This document shows positions 18,243 through 26,494 of a stretch of DNA of 64,000 bases, piece after piece (position 1 is the first letter of the stretch; each line of letters starts with the position of its first letter). Source of the DNA: Spirochaetaceae bacterium (GTDB lineage Bacteria; Spirochaetota; Leptospiria; Leptospirales; Leptonemataceae); contig PBUB01000002.1 of the NCBI GenBank assembly GCA_002729885.1, positions 301,157-365,156 of the forward strand, written 5' to 3'. The position numbers were made by a program, and so were the translations under genes. The notes under the pieces were generated by a model. It was given only the letters and a program-made list of their open reading frames with translations. It was not told where the DNA came from and did no database searches.

Positions 18243-18776
18243 ATGAGCGAAAAACCATTCCTGACCGATGTAAAAACACTGCGAGAACGAGCCCGTAAGG
18301 AAATCGAAAAGGGCGCTGTTACTGCAGGGTATCAGGCAGATGTGGAGCAGGTCGTGGAGCTACTGAATACGGCTCTGGCCACCGAGCTTGTCTGCGTTCT
18401 TCGTTACAAAAGGCATTTTTACATGGCCGATGGTCTAAATGCTGAGGCAGCGGCTCAGGAATTCCTGCAGCATGCCAATGAAGAGCAGCAGCATGCCGAC
18501 CAGCTTGCTCAGAGAATTGTGCAACTGGGCGGAGAACCCAATTTCAACCCGGAAGGCCTGGCCACACGCAGCCATGCAGAATATGTAGAAGGGAAAAACC
18601 TGATCGAAATGATCAAAGAGGACCTGGTAGCCGAGCGAATCGCTATTGATAGCTATCGCGAAATGATAGACTACATTGGTCCCCGAGATTCTACCACTCG
18701 ACGCATGCTGGAAGATATTCTGGCAATGGAAGAAGAGCATGCCGATGACCTGGTGGGCATGCTTGAGAAGATGTAG
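18243..18776 (+). CDS. Ferritin-like (bacterioferritin/Dps-type) protein
   Basis: The 177-residue four-helix-bundle protein has two diiron-type carboxylate/His helices. The first is LATELVCVLRYKRHFYMADG with FLQHANEEQQHADQLAQRIV. The second is IEMIKEDLVAERIAIDSYREMI with MLEDILAMEEEHADDLVGML. E and ExxH motifs in all four helices indicate iron oxidation and storage or oxidative protection. The start is ATG 18243, with a textbook AAAGGAGATATC leader; the frame reaches back to 18207. No operon partner is seen. Confidence 0.88.
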   Translation: MSEKPFLTDVKTLRERARKEIEKGAVTAGYQADVEQVVELLNTALATELVCVLRYKRHFYMADGLNAEAAAQEFLQHANEEQQHADQLAQRIVQLGGEPNFNPEGLATRSHAEYVEGKNLIEMIKEDLVAERIAIDSYREMIDYIGPRDSTTRRMLEDILAMEEEHADDLVGMLEKM

Positions 18777-18804
18777 AACCCACCAACCCACCTTTCTTAT
18801 AGCG

Positions 18805-18820
18805 CGCCCGAAAACGGGCG
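18805..18820. other. GC-rich hairpin after the ferritin-like gene
   Basis: CGCCCG and CGGGCG pair around an AAAA loop, 29 bases past the stop. The following TCGCTTT is only weakly T-rich, so terminator function is possible but not strong. Confidence 0.45.
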
Positions 18821-18826
18821 TCGCTT

Positions 18827-18900
18827 TCCATCGAATCCATCGAATCCATCGAATCCATCGAATCCATCGAATCCATCGAATCCATCGAATCCATCGAATC
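18827..18900. repeat. 9-base tandem repeat, about 8 copies
   Basis: The unit TCCATCGAA is repeated without error through 74 bases in the intergenic region between the ferritin-like gene and the AcuC-like gene. Because 9 is a multiple of 3, every frame through it stays open, which creates artificial open frames on both strands. Copy number is likely to vary between strains. Confidence 0.95.
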
Positions 18901-19033
18901 GCAGCAATGGTGTGCAACCAGTGCCTGCGTTTGCCTTTTCGCTGAATTGAGGCTAAGTTCTATCAAGATCCCTCTCGGGACCCGAACCTTTAATCCGTTG
19001 CACTTTTGAAGACCTGCATCCTACGTCAGTGCA

Positions 19034-19969
19034 TCAATAACCGCCGGATACGGTGGATCTCAGCGCCGCCGCTTCTTCAAAAACATCTGCGTGGCAGGCC
19101 ACCGATGCCTGGATAGGATCTGCATAGCCACCACCCATGAAGATGACCACCGGACAATTCCAGTAGGCCACATGCTGAAATACCAGTTGATTCCTTCTAT
19201 CAAGTCCGTTGCGCGTCAAATCCAGTTTTCCCAGGGTGTCCTCTTTGAGTGGATCGCAGCCAGCCTGGAAAAAAATCAGTTCTGGCTCAAAAGGATAGAG
19301 GGCCCGGGGCAGAGCCTGCTTGAGGCTGGCAATATAGGTATCATCATCTGTATTGTTCGGTAACTCTATATCCACATCGCTCTTTTCCTTACGGAAAGGG
19401 TAGTTCCTGGCACCATGAATAGAAAAGGTAAGCACGGTGGAGTCGCCGGCGAAGATGGACGCCGTTCCGTTTCCCTGATGAACATCGCAATCTATAATTG
19501 CGATTCTTCTGATTCCGTATTCCCGCTGCGCGATGCGAGCACAGATAGCCAGATCATTGAACACACAGAATCCTTCACCGTGATCGGCGAAAGCGTGGTG
19601 CGTACCCCCGGCCAGGTTTCCTGCGACTCGGGACTCTTCCAGGGCCGTTCGCATAGCCTGAATACTTCCGCCGGTGATCGTAAGGGTCCTCTCTACGAAC
19701 TCCGGAGTCCAGGGGCGAAAGCCAATCCGGCGAATCTCTGCATCCGTCATACGGCCATGCAGGAATGCATCCACGTAGGACTCGTCATGAACCAGAAGCA
19801 AATCATCCCTGGCCGCCGGATTAGATGGCTGAATTCGAATAGCCAGGTCCGGATTTTCTTTGATTCTGGCCTGGATTTCCTCATGCACCAGGCGATACCG
19901 ATCCCGCGGAAATCGCGCATGAGGCGAAATGGCCGAGGTATAGATTTCATGATAGGATATGGGAAGCAT
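19034..19969 (-). CDS. Histone deacetylase/AcuC-like deacetylase
   Basis: This zinc amidohydrolase of the arginase/deacetylase fold would remove acetyl groups from protein lysine or polyamine-type substrates. The motifs are AGGTHHAFADHGEGFCVFNDLA (catalytic His pair), DCDVHQGNGTA (Zn-ligand Asp and His), FSIHGARNYPF, FQAGCDPLKED (Zn-ligand Asp) and a final MGGGYAD. The preferred start is ATG 19969 (MLPISYHEIYTSAISPHARFP, as in the family), giving 311 residues; the frame extends to 20014. The gene is divergent from the TetR-CPBP operon. Confidence 0.92.
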   Translation of the reverse strand: MLPISYHEIYTSAISPHARFPRDRYRLVHEEIQARIKENPDLAIRIQPSNPAARDDLLLVHDESYVDAFLHGRMTDAEIRRIGFRPWTPEFVERTLTITGGSIQAMRTALEESRVAGNLAGGTHHAFADHGEGFCVFNDLAICARIAQREYGIRRIAIIDCDVHQGNGTASIFAGDSTVLTFSIHGARNYPFRKEKSDVDIELPNNTDDDTYIASLKQALPRALYPFEPELIFFQAGCDPLKEDTLGKLDLTRNGLDRRNQLVFQHVAYWNCPVVIFMGGGYADPIQASVACHADVFEEAAALRSTVSGGY

Positions 19970-20130
19970 CGATGAGACCGCGCAGGGGTACGAATGGGGA
20001 CCGAGGTACATCAAACAACAACAATATGGAGTCAGACCCTGGCCTTTAATTTCTAATTCCGGCGCCCGCGGAACCCAAGAGTCCCATAGGAAGATTGTAG
20101 AGCCGGCCCAGCATCCTGCAAAAAAAGATC

Positions 20131-20158
20131 TTTACAAACCGACGACGGTCTGTATATG
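20131..20158 (+). promoter_or_regulatory. Candidate promoter with embedded TetR-type operator
   Basis: TTTACA (20131-20136) and TATATG (20153-20158), 16 bases apart, form a plausible sigma-70 promoter for the tetR-like gene. Between them the inverted repeat ACCG-ACGA-CGGT (within AAACCGACGACGGTCT) has the arms seen in many TetR-family operators. Autorepression is inferred. Confidence 0.5.
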
Positions 20159-20166
20159 GTTCCTCC

Positions 20167-20805
20167 ATGTCTCGAGAACGGATGGAGCCCGAGAAAAGAC
20201 GTGGGCAAATCCTGGCCACAGCTCGGCTTTTGATGGTCAAATCTGGCTCCGAAGGGGTGCGCGTTGAAGATATACTCACCGAGCTGTCCCTTTCTAAAGG
20301 CGGATTCTACCATCATTTCAAGTCAATGAACGAGGTTATCGCTGCTCTGGTTGCCGAGGACTTGAGAGCATTAATAGAAGGGAAGAAGCGGCGCTCCGAT
20401 GAGTCTAAAAGCGCCACAGAAGGGCTCCTTTCATTTTTCGAATATGGTTCGGACGATAGGCAGGGGAATTCCGGCATTCTAGAATCCATGAGTTCGCGAA
20501 GCCACAGGTTGGCCTACCTGGAGATTCTTGAAGAAGAGCTCTATAAGCCTTTCAGAGAGGTGCTGCGAGGAGTGCTGCAGCGAGGTATGACGAATGGAGA
20601 GTTTGCCCCGGGAAATGGTGCTGCCCTGGTTCCTATTTTCGAAGCCGTGAACCGGCAGCTCAATCGACAAGCGATTCTGCGGGAGAATGTGGGAGAGATT
20701 CCGGAAATTCGGGATTTGGCTCTGAACATGCTTTTTCGGGAACTCGGGATCTCGCAAAAGCGCGCGGTTCAAGAATTTATGGCTACCTGGAAGTCAGAGA
20801 GGTAA
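20167..20805 (+). CDS. TetR family transcriptional regulator
   Basis: The N-terminal helix-turn-helix domain (residues 8-55) has the TetR pattern: RRGQILATARLLMVKSGSEG, then VEDILTELSLSKGGFYHHF, followed by a variable helical ligand domain. The length (212) is typical. The start is ATG 20167 or ATG 20182. The predicted promoter ends 8 bases before 20167, so 20167 would be nearly leaderless. The CPBP protease gene begins 5 bases after the stop, forming an operon. Confidence 0.92.
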   Translation: MSRERMEPEKRRGQILATARLLMVKSGSEGVRVEDILTELSLSKGGFYHHFKSMNEVIAALVAEDLRALIEGKKRRSDESKSATEGLLSFFEYGSDDRQGNSGILESMSSRSHRLAYLEILEEELYKPFREVLRGVLQRGMTNGEFAPGNGAALVPIFEAVNRQLNRQAILRENVGEIPEIRDLALNMLFRELGISQKRAVQEFMATWKSER

Positions 20806-20810
20806 GAGAA

Positions 20811-21671
20811 ATGAGACGAACGGACACGAAACACGATGACCAGCCATTGTGGAGCATTCATGACATCGCTGCCTTCCTATTCTACACGGGGTTGATTGCA
20901 GGAATCTCTTTTTCGATGATGCTGATGGAACCGACGGCACAGTCGCCGGAGGGAATCCCTGGATTCCTGGTGTGGCTTCTTGCAATATGGAGCCCCAACA
21001 TAGCGGCCGGCATTGTAGCCGCAAAGAAGGGAAGACTAAAGAGCCTCTTGAAAAGAAGCCTGGGAACTCCATCGAGCCTCCCGGTGTTGGTACTGGGTAT
21101 AGTGCCTCTCATCGGCCTGGCTGCAATGCTCCCATTTCTGGACGCAAGCTGGCCCGATTTTCTCGGCCTCCCCCAACTGGCACTCCTGATCTGTATTCAT
21201 CTTGTTATGGGGCCTCTGGGTGAGGAGCTCGGATGGCGGGGTTTTCTCTATCCTGCTCTGAGGCAGCGCATAGGTTGGATGGGCGCAGCATTGGTTGTGG
21301 GTGTAATATGGGCTGTCTGGCACAGTCCTCTGTGGCTTATCAATTCCCCGCAGTCGCAGATTTCCTTTCCGATTTTTCTGGGCAACGTAGTGGCATTCAG
21401 TATTCTCATGGCCATTATTTTTGATCAATCTGGTCCATCTCTGACAGGACCAGTGCTTCTCCATCTTTGTATCAATATCTCTGCCGCTTTGTTTGCCTTA
21501 TTGGAGTTGGGGAACCAGATGACGTATTGGACCTATTCATTGATGTTCCTCGGTGCGCTTGCCCTTTCCGGTGCAGCTGTCTATCAGTCTAGGTCGGGCC
21601 CTGGATGTATAAATCCCGAGGTTTCAGTGCATACCTCCGGAAAGGATTCCCGGAAGGCAGGCATTTCCTGA
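20811..21671 (+). CDS. CPBP family intramembrane metalloprotease (CAAX/Abi type)
   Basis: The 286-residue protein has about eight membrane helices with the CPBP active-site motifs: GEELGWRGFLYPAL (EExxxR), VWHSPLW (His) and LHLCINISAALF (HxxxN). Bacterial CPBP proteases are linked to bacteriocin immunity, abortive phenotypes or membrane-protein processing. The substrate here is unknown. It is co-transcribed with the TetR regulator just upstream, with AGAGG about 9 bases before the ATG. The last 30 residues form a polar tail. Confidence 0.9.
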   Translation: MRRTDTKHDDQPLWSIHDIAAFLFYTGLIAGISFSMMLMEPTAQSPEGIPGFLVWLLAIWSPNIAAGIVAAKKGRLKSLLKRSLGTPSSLPVLVLGIVPLIGLAAMLPFLDASWPDFLGLPQLALLICIHLVMGPLGEELGWRGFLYPALRQRIGWMGAALVVGVIWAVWHSPLWLINSPQSQISFPIFLGNVVAFSILMAIIFDQSGPSLTGPVLLHLCINISAALFALLELGNQMTYWTYSLMFLGALALSGAAVYQSRSGPGCINPEVSVHTSGKDSRKAGIS

Positions 21672-21985
21672 TCTCACTGTTTTTTTTTCTAAAGCAAACG
21701 GGCCTTCGGCCGATGAGTCTTCTGTGAGGCATTAAAGCCAAAAGCCCTCCAGAGCCCGAATAAGCCCCTGCAGGCCGTCGTAGGGCTCAAAAATGAAGCG
21801 CAATTTTTTTGCAGCCTGAGTCGTTTTTTTTACGGTTCGGGCTAAAGCTCGTTCCTTCCTCCATCGAAAGTAGATACAGATAAAGATAGAACTCCGTTCA
21901 CAGAGAAAGGGCGCAAGGATGGCCCAAAAAAAGCGGAGTGTACATGAATGCCGGGTGACGCCGGCGCGTTTCAAGGAGGAAACGA
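21672..21985. other. Flagellin leader region
   Basis: This 314-base non-coding stretch separates the CPBP protease from the first flagellin. It holds a T-run at 21680-21689, a sigma-28-type promoter at 21690-21716 and a long leader ending in a very strong AAGGAGG Shine-Dalgarno just before ATG 21986. The open frame on the minus strand at 21732-21974 has no protein-like features. Confidence 0.6.
21690..21716 (+). promoter_or_regulatory. Sigma-28 (FliA) promoter of the first flagellin gene
   Basis: TAAAGCAA (21690-21697), an 11-base spacer, then GCCGATGA (21709-21716) match the sigma-28 consensus TAAAGTTT-N11-GCCGATAA in 13 of 16 positions, including both core blocks TAAAG and GCCGAT. It implies a leader of about 260 bases. 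Confidence 0.8.
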
Positions 21986-22831
21986 ATGATAATCAACCAT
22001 AACCTTTCAGCGATTAATTCCCATCGCACGCTGAAATTTCAGCACTGGGATGTTGATAAGAACATGGAAAAACTGTCCTCCGGGATGCGAATCAATCGCG
22101 CCGGAGACGATGCTTCCGGTCTGGCCGTTTCTGAAAAGATGCGAGCTCAGATCAGTGGGCTGAGACAGGCAGAAAGAAATGCCGAAGACGGAATGAGCAT
22201 GATTCAGACCGCCGAAGGATATCTGGCCGAAGTGGCCGATGTACTCCAGCGAATCCGGGTACTTGCCATTCAATCTTCCAACGGTATTTACACAGCCCAG
22301 GATCGACAGATGATCCAGGTTGAAGTTTCTGCTCTCGTGGATGAAGTGGATCGAATCGCTTCTCAGGCACAGTTCAATACTATGAACCTGTTTCTGGGAG
22401 AATTCGCACGGAATTCCCGACAGTCTTCCATGTGGTTTCACATCGGACCCAATCAGCACCATAGAGAAAGAGTGTATATTCAGACAATGACAGCGAATGC
22501 ACTCAATCTCAAGCAGATGGACGGAAACATCATGACGATTTCTACAGCAGAATTCGCCAATGAAGCAATTGGAACCCTGGACGCAGCGCTTGATCGAATC
22601 AACAAGCAACGCGCCGATATGGGTGCTTATTACAACCGTCTGGAGCATGCAGCCAAAGGTCTGATGGTGGCTTACGAAAACACCCAGGCATCCGAAAGCC
22701 GTATTCGCGACGTGGATATGGCCGAAGAAGCAACTGCTTTTACCAAGAACCAGATTCTGGTTCAAACAGGAACAGCAATGCTGTCGCAGGCGAATATTCG
22801 CCCGCAATCAGTATTGCAACTACTGAGGTAA
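21986..22831 (+). CDS. flaB: Periplasmic flagellar filament core protein FlaB (copy 1)
   Basis: The 281-residue flagellin consists only of the conserved N- and C-terminal coiled-coil domains (D0/D1). N-terminal landmarks are [35 protein letters not shown] and [21 protein letters not shown]. The C-terminus is [34 protein letters not shown] and a final LQLLR. The short central region and length are those of spirochaete FlaB, which assembles the periplasmic filament core. An excellent Shine-Dalgarno (AAGGAGG) and an upstream sigma-28 promoter mark it as a late flagellar gene. A paralogue follows 263 bases downstream. Confidence 0.96.
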   Translation: MIINHNLSAINSHRTLKFQHWDVDKNMEKLSSGMRINRAGDDASGLAVSEKMRAQISGLRQAERNAEDGMSMIQTAEGYLAEVADVLQRIRVLAIQSSNGIYTAQDRQMIQVEVSALVDEVDRIASQAQFNTMNLFLGEFARNSRQSSMWFHIGPNQHHRERVYIQTMTANALNLKQMDGNIMTISTAEFANEAIGTLDAALDRINKQRADMGAYYNRLEHAAKGLMVAYENTQASESRIRDVDMAEEATAFTKNQILVQTGTAMLSQANIRPQSVLQLLR

Positions 22832-22966
22832 GCGTTTTCAGCGCGAGGAGGAATAGTTAAACCAGCATTCGTGTTTCTCCAGTAGATGACTGCTACCGGC
22901 CAGGGATGATGTGAGCTTTCACGAGTTCGCCGGTTCGGGGCCGGTGCAGCCATCGGAAGGAGAGAA

Positions 22967-22994
22967 TTGATAGGAACCTGATCCTGTGTACACT
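22967..22994 (+). promoter_or_regulatory. Candidate sigma-70 promoter of the second flagellin gene
   Basis: TTGATA (22967-22972) and TACACT (22989-22994) are 16 bases apart in the 263-base gap between the flagellin genes. I found no sigma-28 match in this gap. The region downstream is rich in CCGG/GCCGG inverted arms. Confidence 0.35.
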
Positions 22995-23094
22995 GCAGCC
23001 GGCCGGTTTGCCGGTGCCATTCGGACGGAGTGTGCATATGCATTCTCCCACCTGCTTCCTCAGAAATAGGTGAAAAGAGGCAAAGGAGTGCAGG

Positions 23095-23940
23095 ATGATT
23101 ATCAATCACAACATGAGTGCTATCAACGCTCACAAGGCGTTGAAGTTTAACGTTTGGGAAACAGATAAGTCAATGGAGAAGTTAAGCTCCGGCATGCGTA
23201 TTAACACAGCCGGTGATGACCCATCCGGACTTGCTGTTTCTGAAAAGATGCGGACACAGATCCAGGGCCTTCGCCAGGCGGAACGTAATACCGAAGACGG
23301 TATGAGTTTCATACAGACCACGGAGGGGTATCTGGCTCAGACCTCGGATATTATCCAGCGGATTCGCGTTCTTGCTGTTCAGTCAGCGAACGGAATCTAT
23401 TCAGCTCAAGATAGAGAGCTGATTCAGGTGGAAATATCCCAGCTAGTCGACGAGGTGGATCGAATCGCATCTCAGGCCGAGTTTAACAGGTTCGACCTGC
23501 TTCTGGGGCGTTTTGCGCCAGGTTCCGTTCGGGGATCCATGTGGTTCCAGATGGGGCCAAACCAGGGACAGAGAGAACAGGCTTTCATCAGAACGATGAC
23601 GGCGCAAGCTCTTGGACTGAGAGAAGCGGACAACCAGATCGTCACGGTTTCGACGCCGGGAGGCGCCAATGAAACTATTGGTCGGGCAGATGCTGCGCTT
23701 GAGGTGCTGATGAAACAAAGAGCCGATCTCGGTGCTTATTACAACCGACTGGAGCACACGGCCAAGGGGCTGATGAACGCATACGAGAATGTGCAGGCAT
23801 CGGAAAGTCGTATTCGCGATGTGGATATGGCTGAAGAGATGGTGAAGCTGACCACGAATCAGATTCTCACTCAATCTTCCATTGCGATGCTTTCGCATGC
23901 TGGTGTTAGACCAGAAGGGATCTTGAATTTGCTGCGTTAG
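23095..23940 (+). CDS. flaB: Periplasmic flagellar filament core protein FlaB (copy 2)
   Basis: This is a second 281-residue flagellin, the same length as copy 1 and alignable from end to end: [72 protein letters not shown]. The main differences are in the central part (residues about 125-200) and near the C-terminus, so filament subunit specialisation is likely. AAAGGAG precedes ATG 23095. The gene is followed by a structured region and a strong terminator, closing the flagellin pair. Confidence 0.96.
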   Translation: MIINHNMSAINAHKALKFNVWETDKSMEKLSSGMRINTAGDDPSGLAVSEKMRTQIQGLRQAERNTEDGMSFIQTTEGYLAQTSDIIQRIRVLAVQSANGIYSAQDRELIQVEISQLVDEVDRIASQAEFNRFDLLLGRFAPGSVRGSMWFQMGPNQGQREQAFIRTMTAQALGLREADNQIVTVSTPGGANETIGRADAALEVLMKQRADLGAYYNRLEHTAKGLMNAYENVQASESRIRDVDMAEEMVKLTTNQILTQSSIAMLSHAGVRPEGILNLLR

Positions 23941-23962
23941 ACGTAGTTGAATGAAATCCCAT

Positions 23963-23990
23963 CTCCGAGCTTCGGGTGAAGATCTCGGAG
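23963..23990 (+). other. Stem-loop in the 3' region of the second flagellin gene
   Basis: CTCCGAG (23963-23969) pairs with CTCGGAG (23984-23990), and CTTC with GAAG inside it, around a GGGT loop with a two-base bulge. It starts 23 bases after the stop. Confidence 0.55.
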
Positions 23991-24036
23991 CCAGAAGCAT
24001 CCGGAGATTTCCGGGGTTTCACAGATTGCGTCAAAG

Positions 24037-24125
24037 GAGCAATTCCACCGGCGCATACACAAACTCAAATGTTCCCATCGGCCCGGGCTCTGCCCGGGTC
24101 TTTTTTTCCGCCGATGGAATTGCTC
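24037..24125 (+). terminator. Nested inverted repeats around an intrinsic terminator
   Basis: The core terminator is CCCGGGC-TCT-GCCCGGG (24082-24098) followed by TC and seven T. It is enclosed by CCATCGGC/GCCGATGG (24075-24082 and 24110-24117). Further out, GAGCAATTCC (24037-24046) pairs with GGAATTGCTC (24116-24125). The inner element is a clear terminator; the outer pairs could form alternative folds. Confidence 0.85.
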
Positions 24126-24225
24126 TCTAACTAATCGGTGAAAAAGCCAATCTACGTTAACGAAAAGGAGCAATCTGCGAATAAATTCTGGAATGGAGGC
24201 TTCCCCATTCGAAGCAGGCTCACTT

Positions 24226-24900
24226 CTAGAGCCACTTCTTCACAATCCAGCTCTTCAGGGCAAACAGTCCCGGCAGCAGCAAAATGTAGGACATGGGAGT
24301 GATTACCAGGATCATGAAGTTTTCACCCATGATCGAGTCCGGATTGGCCTCGCCTTTTTTAATGGCGGAGATGAATCCAATCTTTTGCCAGGTGGCAATA
24401 GTCAGCGCCAATCCCAGGTAAAGAAGAGTATCCCATCGGCCGGCGGGCTGCTCATCCCAGCTGGCCATCAAGAATCCTCCGGCAGATCCCAGAAACAGAC
24501 CTACAAAGACCAGAACGGCGACAATGCCAAGATCCTTCCAGGCGGAGTTGCCGCTTATACCTGTGCCGAACAAGAAATACAGAGCGAAGCCAATCATCAG
24601 GCTGCCGGTTTCCACCAGGGCCTCGTCCAGAAAAAAAGCCCAGAGGGATCCATCGCTCACTCCTTGCTTAAGGATCAAAACAGTAATTCGCACGAAAGGA
24701 ACCATCATCAACACCCAGTTTCTGCCGAATCCGGAAAGCACCAGAGGGACATAGATATAGACATTCATTGTGGCCAGAAGCCATCCACCGGCAACGATCC
24801 AGGGCACGTAGTCCGATTCCAGCTCCATCGCAGCCCAGGCACCCAGAAAAGGCAGCAAGGCAACATATATGGCTTCGGTCCATTGAACGGTGCGAGTCAC
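24226..24900 (-). CDS. Polytopic membrane protein, unknown
   Basis: The 224-residue protein has about six hydrophobic spans and few charged loops. I do not recognise a family. The start codon is GTG 24900 and no Shine-Dalgarno is visible; no other start candidate lies near the N-terminus. It runs opposite to the flagellins and ends about 100 bases beyond their terminator. The next minus-strand gene upstream starts more than 1.5 kb away, so it is probably monocistronic or an end-of-operon gene after 25048-26484. Transport or envelope roles are possible but not supported by any motif. Confidence 0.6.
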   Translation of the reverse strand: MTRTVQWTEAIYVALLPFLGAWAAMELESDYVPWIVAGGWLLATMNVYIYVPLVLSGFGRNWVLMMVPFVRITVLILKQGVSDGSLWAFFLDEALVETGSLMIGFALYFLFGTGISGNSAWKDLGIVAVLVFVGLFLGSAGGFLMASWDEQPAGRWDTLLYLGLALTIATWQKIGFISAIKKGEANPDSIMGENFMILVITPMSYILLLPGLFALKSWIVKKWL

Positions 24901-25047
24901 GCTTTATGCATATGGGTGCGGCAAATTAGGGCAATCGAAAAAGGGGGAGGGCACGGGCTGGGGCAACGCCGCCGGGCGCTCTGTAGGTTGTAGGATCCTC
25001 CGTATTACGGTACAGGACGGGTGGTATCTTCCCGGTTTGGTGGCAGA

Positions 25048-26484
25048 TCAATTCTCTTCTGAGCGAAGATGCGCCGACTCGTCGGACACATAAAAGAAGT
25101 AAGGACGGGAATAGAGATTCCATTGTCGATACTGAATAAAGTTCCCATCCGAGGTATGGTTCTGCACTTTGCCCTTCATGATTCGATGAGACTGCTTGTT
25201 CATCTTCTCGATGGCATCCTTTACCGACTTACGATAGGTATCTGCTTTGCTATGAGCCAGCTGGCTGATCCGGGCTGGCTCTTTTTCTGCAGAATCATCC
25301 TGTAGCATTTCAGGATTGGCCTCCAGGTTTCGCAGCTTTGCAAGGGCTTCCTCGTAGTCCTTTCGGGCCTCTCTATACAGAGGATCTTCCAGGCACTCTT
25401 TACACAGCGGGGCTACGTAAGGATCAATTAACGTCATTCGAACCTGGAGAGTAACAGGATAGTTGGGGTCCGGTCTTTCTTTCAGTTCGATAGATTGAGG
25501 GATTGCATCTCGATCAGTGTAGTTTTTTACATGCGCTACGATTCTGGTTTTGGGTTCATCGTCCCCTTCTACTTCTACGGTAACGGAAGTAGCATTGGGC
25601 AATATGAGAAACCTCCGGGCTTTTCGCTGCTCGGTAATTCTTTCAAAGCGAAAGCTGCTGAAGTTCAATGGGGCTCGGCCCAGGATCTCGCCTTTATGAT
25701 TTCGAAGTAGAACTTCATGTTCCAGGATGCGTCCGTCCCGAATGGCCTGGGGAACGTTCAGTCCTGCCCTGGAGTAATCTACCTCAACCAGAGCCACAGG
25801 CTTGCCCTGATCATCCGTATGGATGCGTAGCTTGCCTTCTTTGTCCGGATCCACAGGACCTACAACAATTCGGTTCAGATCAATAACTGGAGAATGGGGT
25901 TGGTCTCGTAGAATCAATTCCTGGCTATCTTCGCCCTCGCCATAAATCAACGAGTGGGATCTGGAGAGTTCTTCCTTAGATACACCTTCGGGCAATCGAT
26001 CCAGGTTTGCAATATAGCGCGAAGATAATGGATCTGCCAGGGGACCGGAGAGTGGTTTACGAATAATTCCTGATTCTTCTTCAGCGGGCTCAATATCCGG
26101 TTGAATGGTTGGTTCCGGATCCTGGTTTTCGGTGAAGTCCTTTTCCTTCTCTATGACGATGGGATCTTTCTTTTCTCGGGGCGCTACAGGCTTCTTTTGT
26201 TCAGGCTTTCGTTCCGCCGGTCTCCTGGTCTCAGGCTTTTTTTCCGGTTCGTATTCCTCGACACGGTCTCCGTAGATTACCCGGATTACCTGGCTCTTGC
26301 GAATCGTCAGAGCGGCTCCACCTTCCTTTTGTACGCGAAGGATGTGTGGGTTCTGGTCATAAACCACACCTTCCAGGATTACTCCATTCTTGAGTATAAC
26401 GGTATCCGCAAGAATTGGTGCCGCACTCAGGAATAGAATGGCGGCCATGAAAAGCCACCCGGTCTTTAGTCTATAGTTTCCCAT
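25048..26484 (-). CDS. Secreted protein, paralogue of the adjacent lipoprotein
   Basis: This 478-residue protein has a Sec signal peptide (WLFMAAILFLSAAPILADT, cleavage near residue 26). A small N-terminal module follows (TVILKNGVILEGVVYDQ, RKSQVIRVIYGD), then a Pro/Glu/Lys-rich low-complexity linker (about 75-150). The C-terminal domain (about 210-470) is shared with the next gene upstream. Shared blocks include PVALVEVDYSRAGLNVPQAI, GRILEHEVLLRNHKGEILG, RAPLNF, a DPYVAPLC/CLED Cys pair and a closing YRQWNLYSRPYFFYV. The function is unknown. It starts 10 bases after the paralogue ends, so the pair is an operon. Confidence 0.75.
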   Translation of the reverse strand: MGNYRLKTGWLFMAAILFLSAAPILADTVILKNGVILEGVVYDQNPHILRVQKEGGAALTIRKSQVIRVIYGDRVEEYEPEKKPETRRPAERKPEQKKPVAPREKKDPIVIEKEKDFTENQDPEPTIQPDIEPAEEESGIIRKPLSGPLADPLSSRYIANLDRLPEGVSKEELSRSHSLIYGEGEDSQELILRDQPHSPVIDLNRIVVGPVDPDKEGKLRIHTDDQGKPVALVEVDYSRAGLNVPQAIRDGRILEHEVLLRNHKGEILGRAPLNFSSFRFERITEQRKARRFLILPNATSVTVEVEGDDEPKTRIVAHVKNYTDRDAIPQSIELKERPDPNYPVTLQVRMTLIDPYVAPLCKECLEDPLYREARKDYEEALAKLRNLEANPEMLQDDSAEKEPARISQLAHSKADTYRKSVKDAIEKMNKQSHRIMKGKVQNHTSDGNFIQYRQWNLYSRPYFFYVSDESAHLRSEEN

Positions 26485-26494
26485 TCAGAGAAGG

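Noticed and set aside
18827..18900. CRISPR-like repeat
   Set aside because: Units are 9 bases with no spacers, and no cas genes are present.
18435..18966. Open frames with IRW, MDS or HRI tripeptide repeats
   Set aside because: They are generated by the 9-base tandem repeat staying in frame and by antisense of the ferritin-like gene.
22007..22807. 266-residue minus-strand frame
   Set aside because: It is antisense to flagellin copy 1, with no signal or domain and an unrelated composition.
24193..24993. 266-residue plus-strand frame
   Set aside because: It is antisense to the membrane protein gene, whose hydrophobic spans are far more protein-like.
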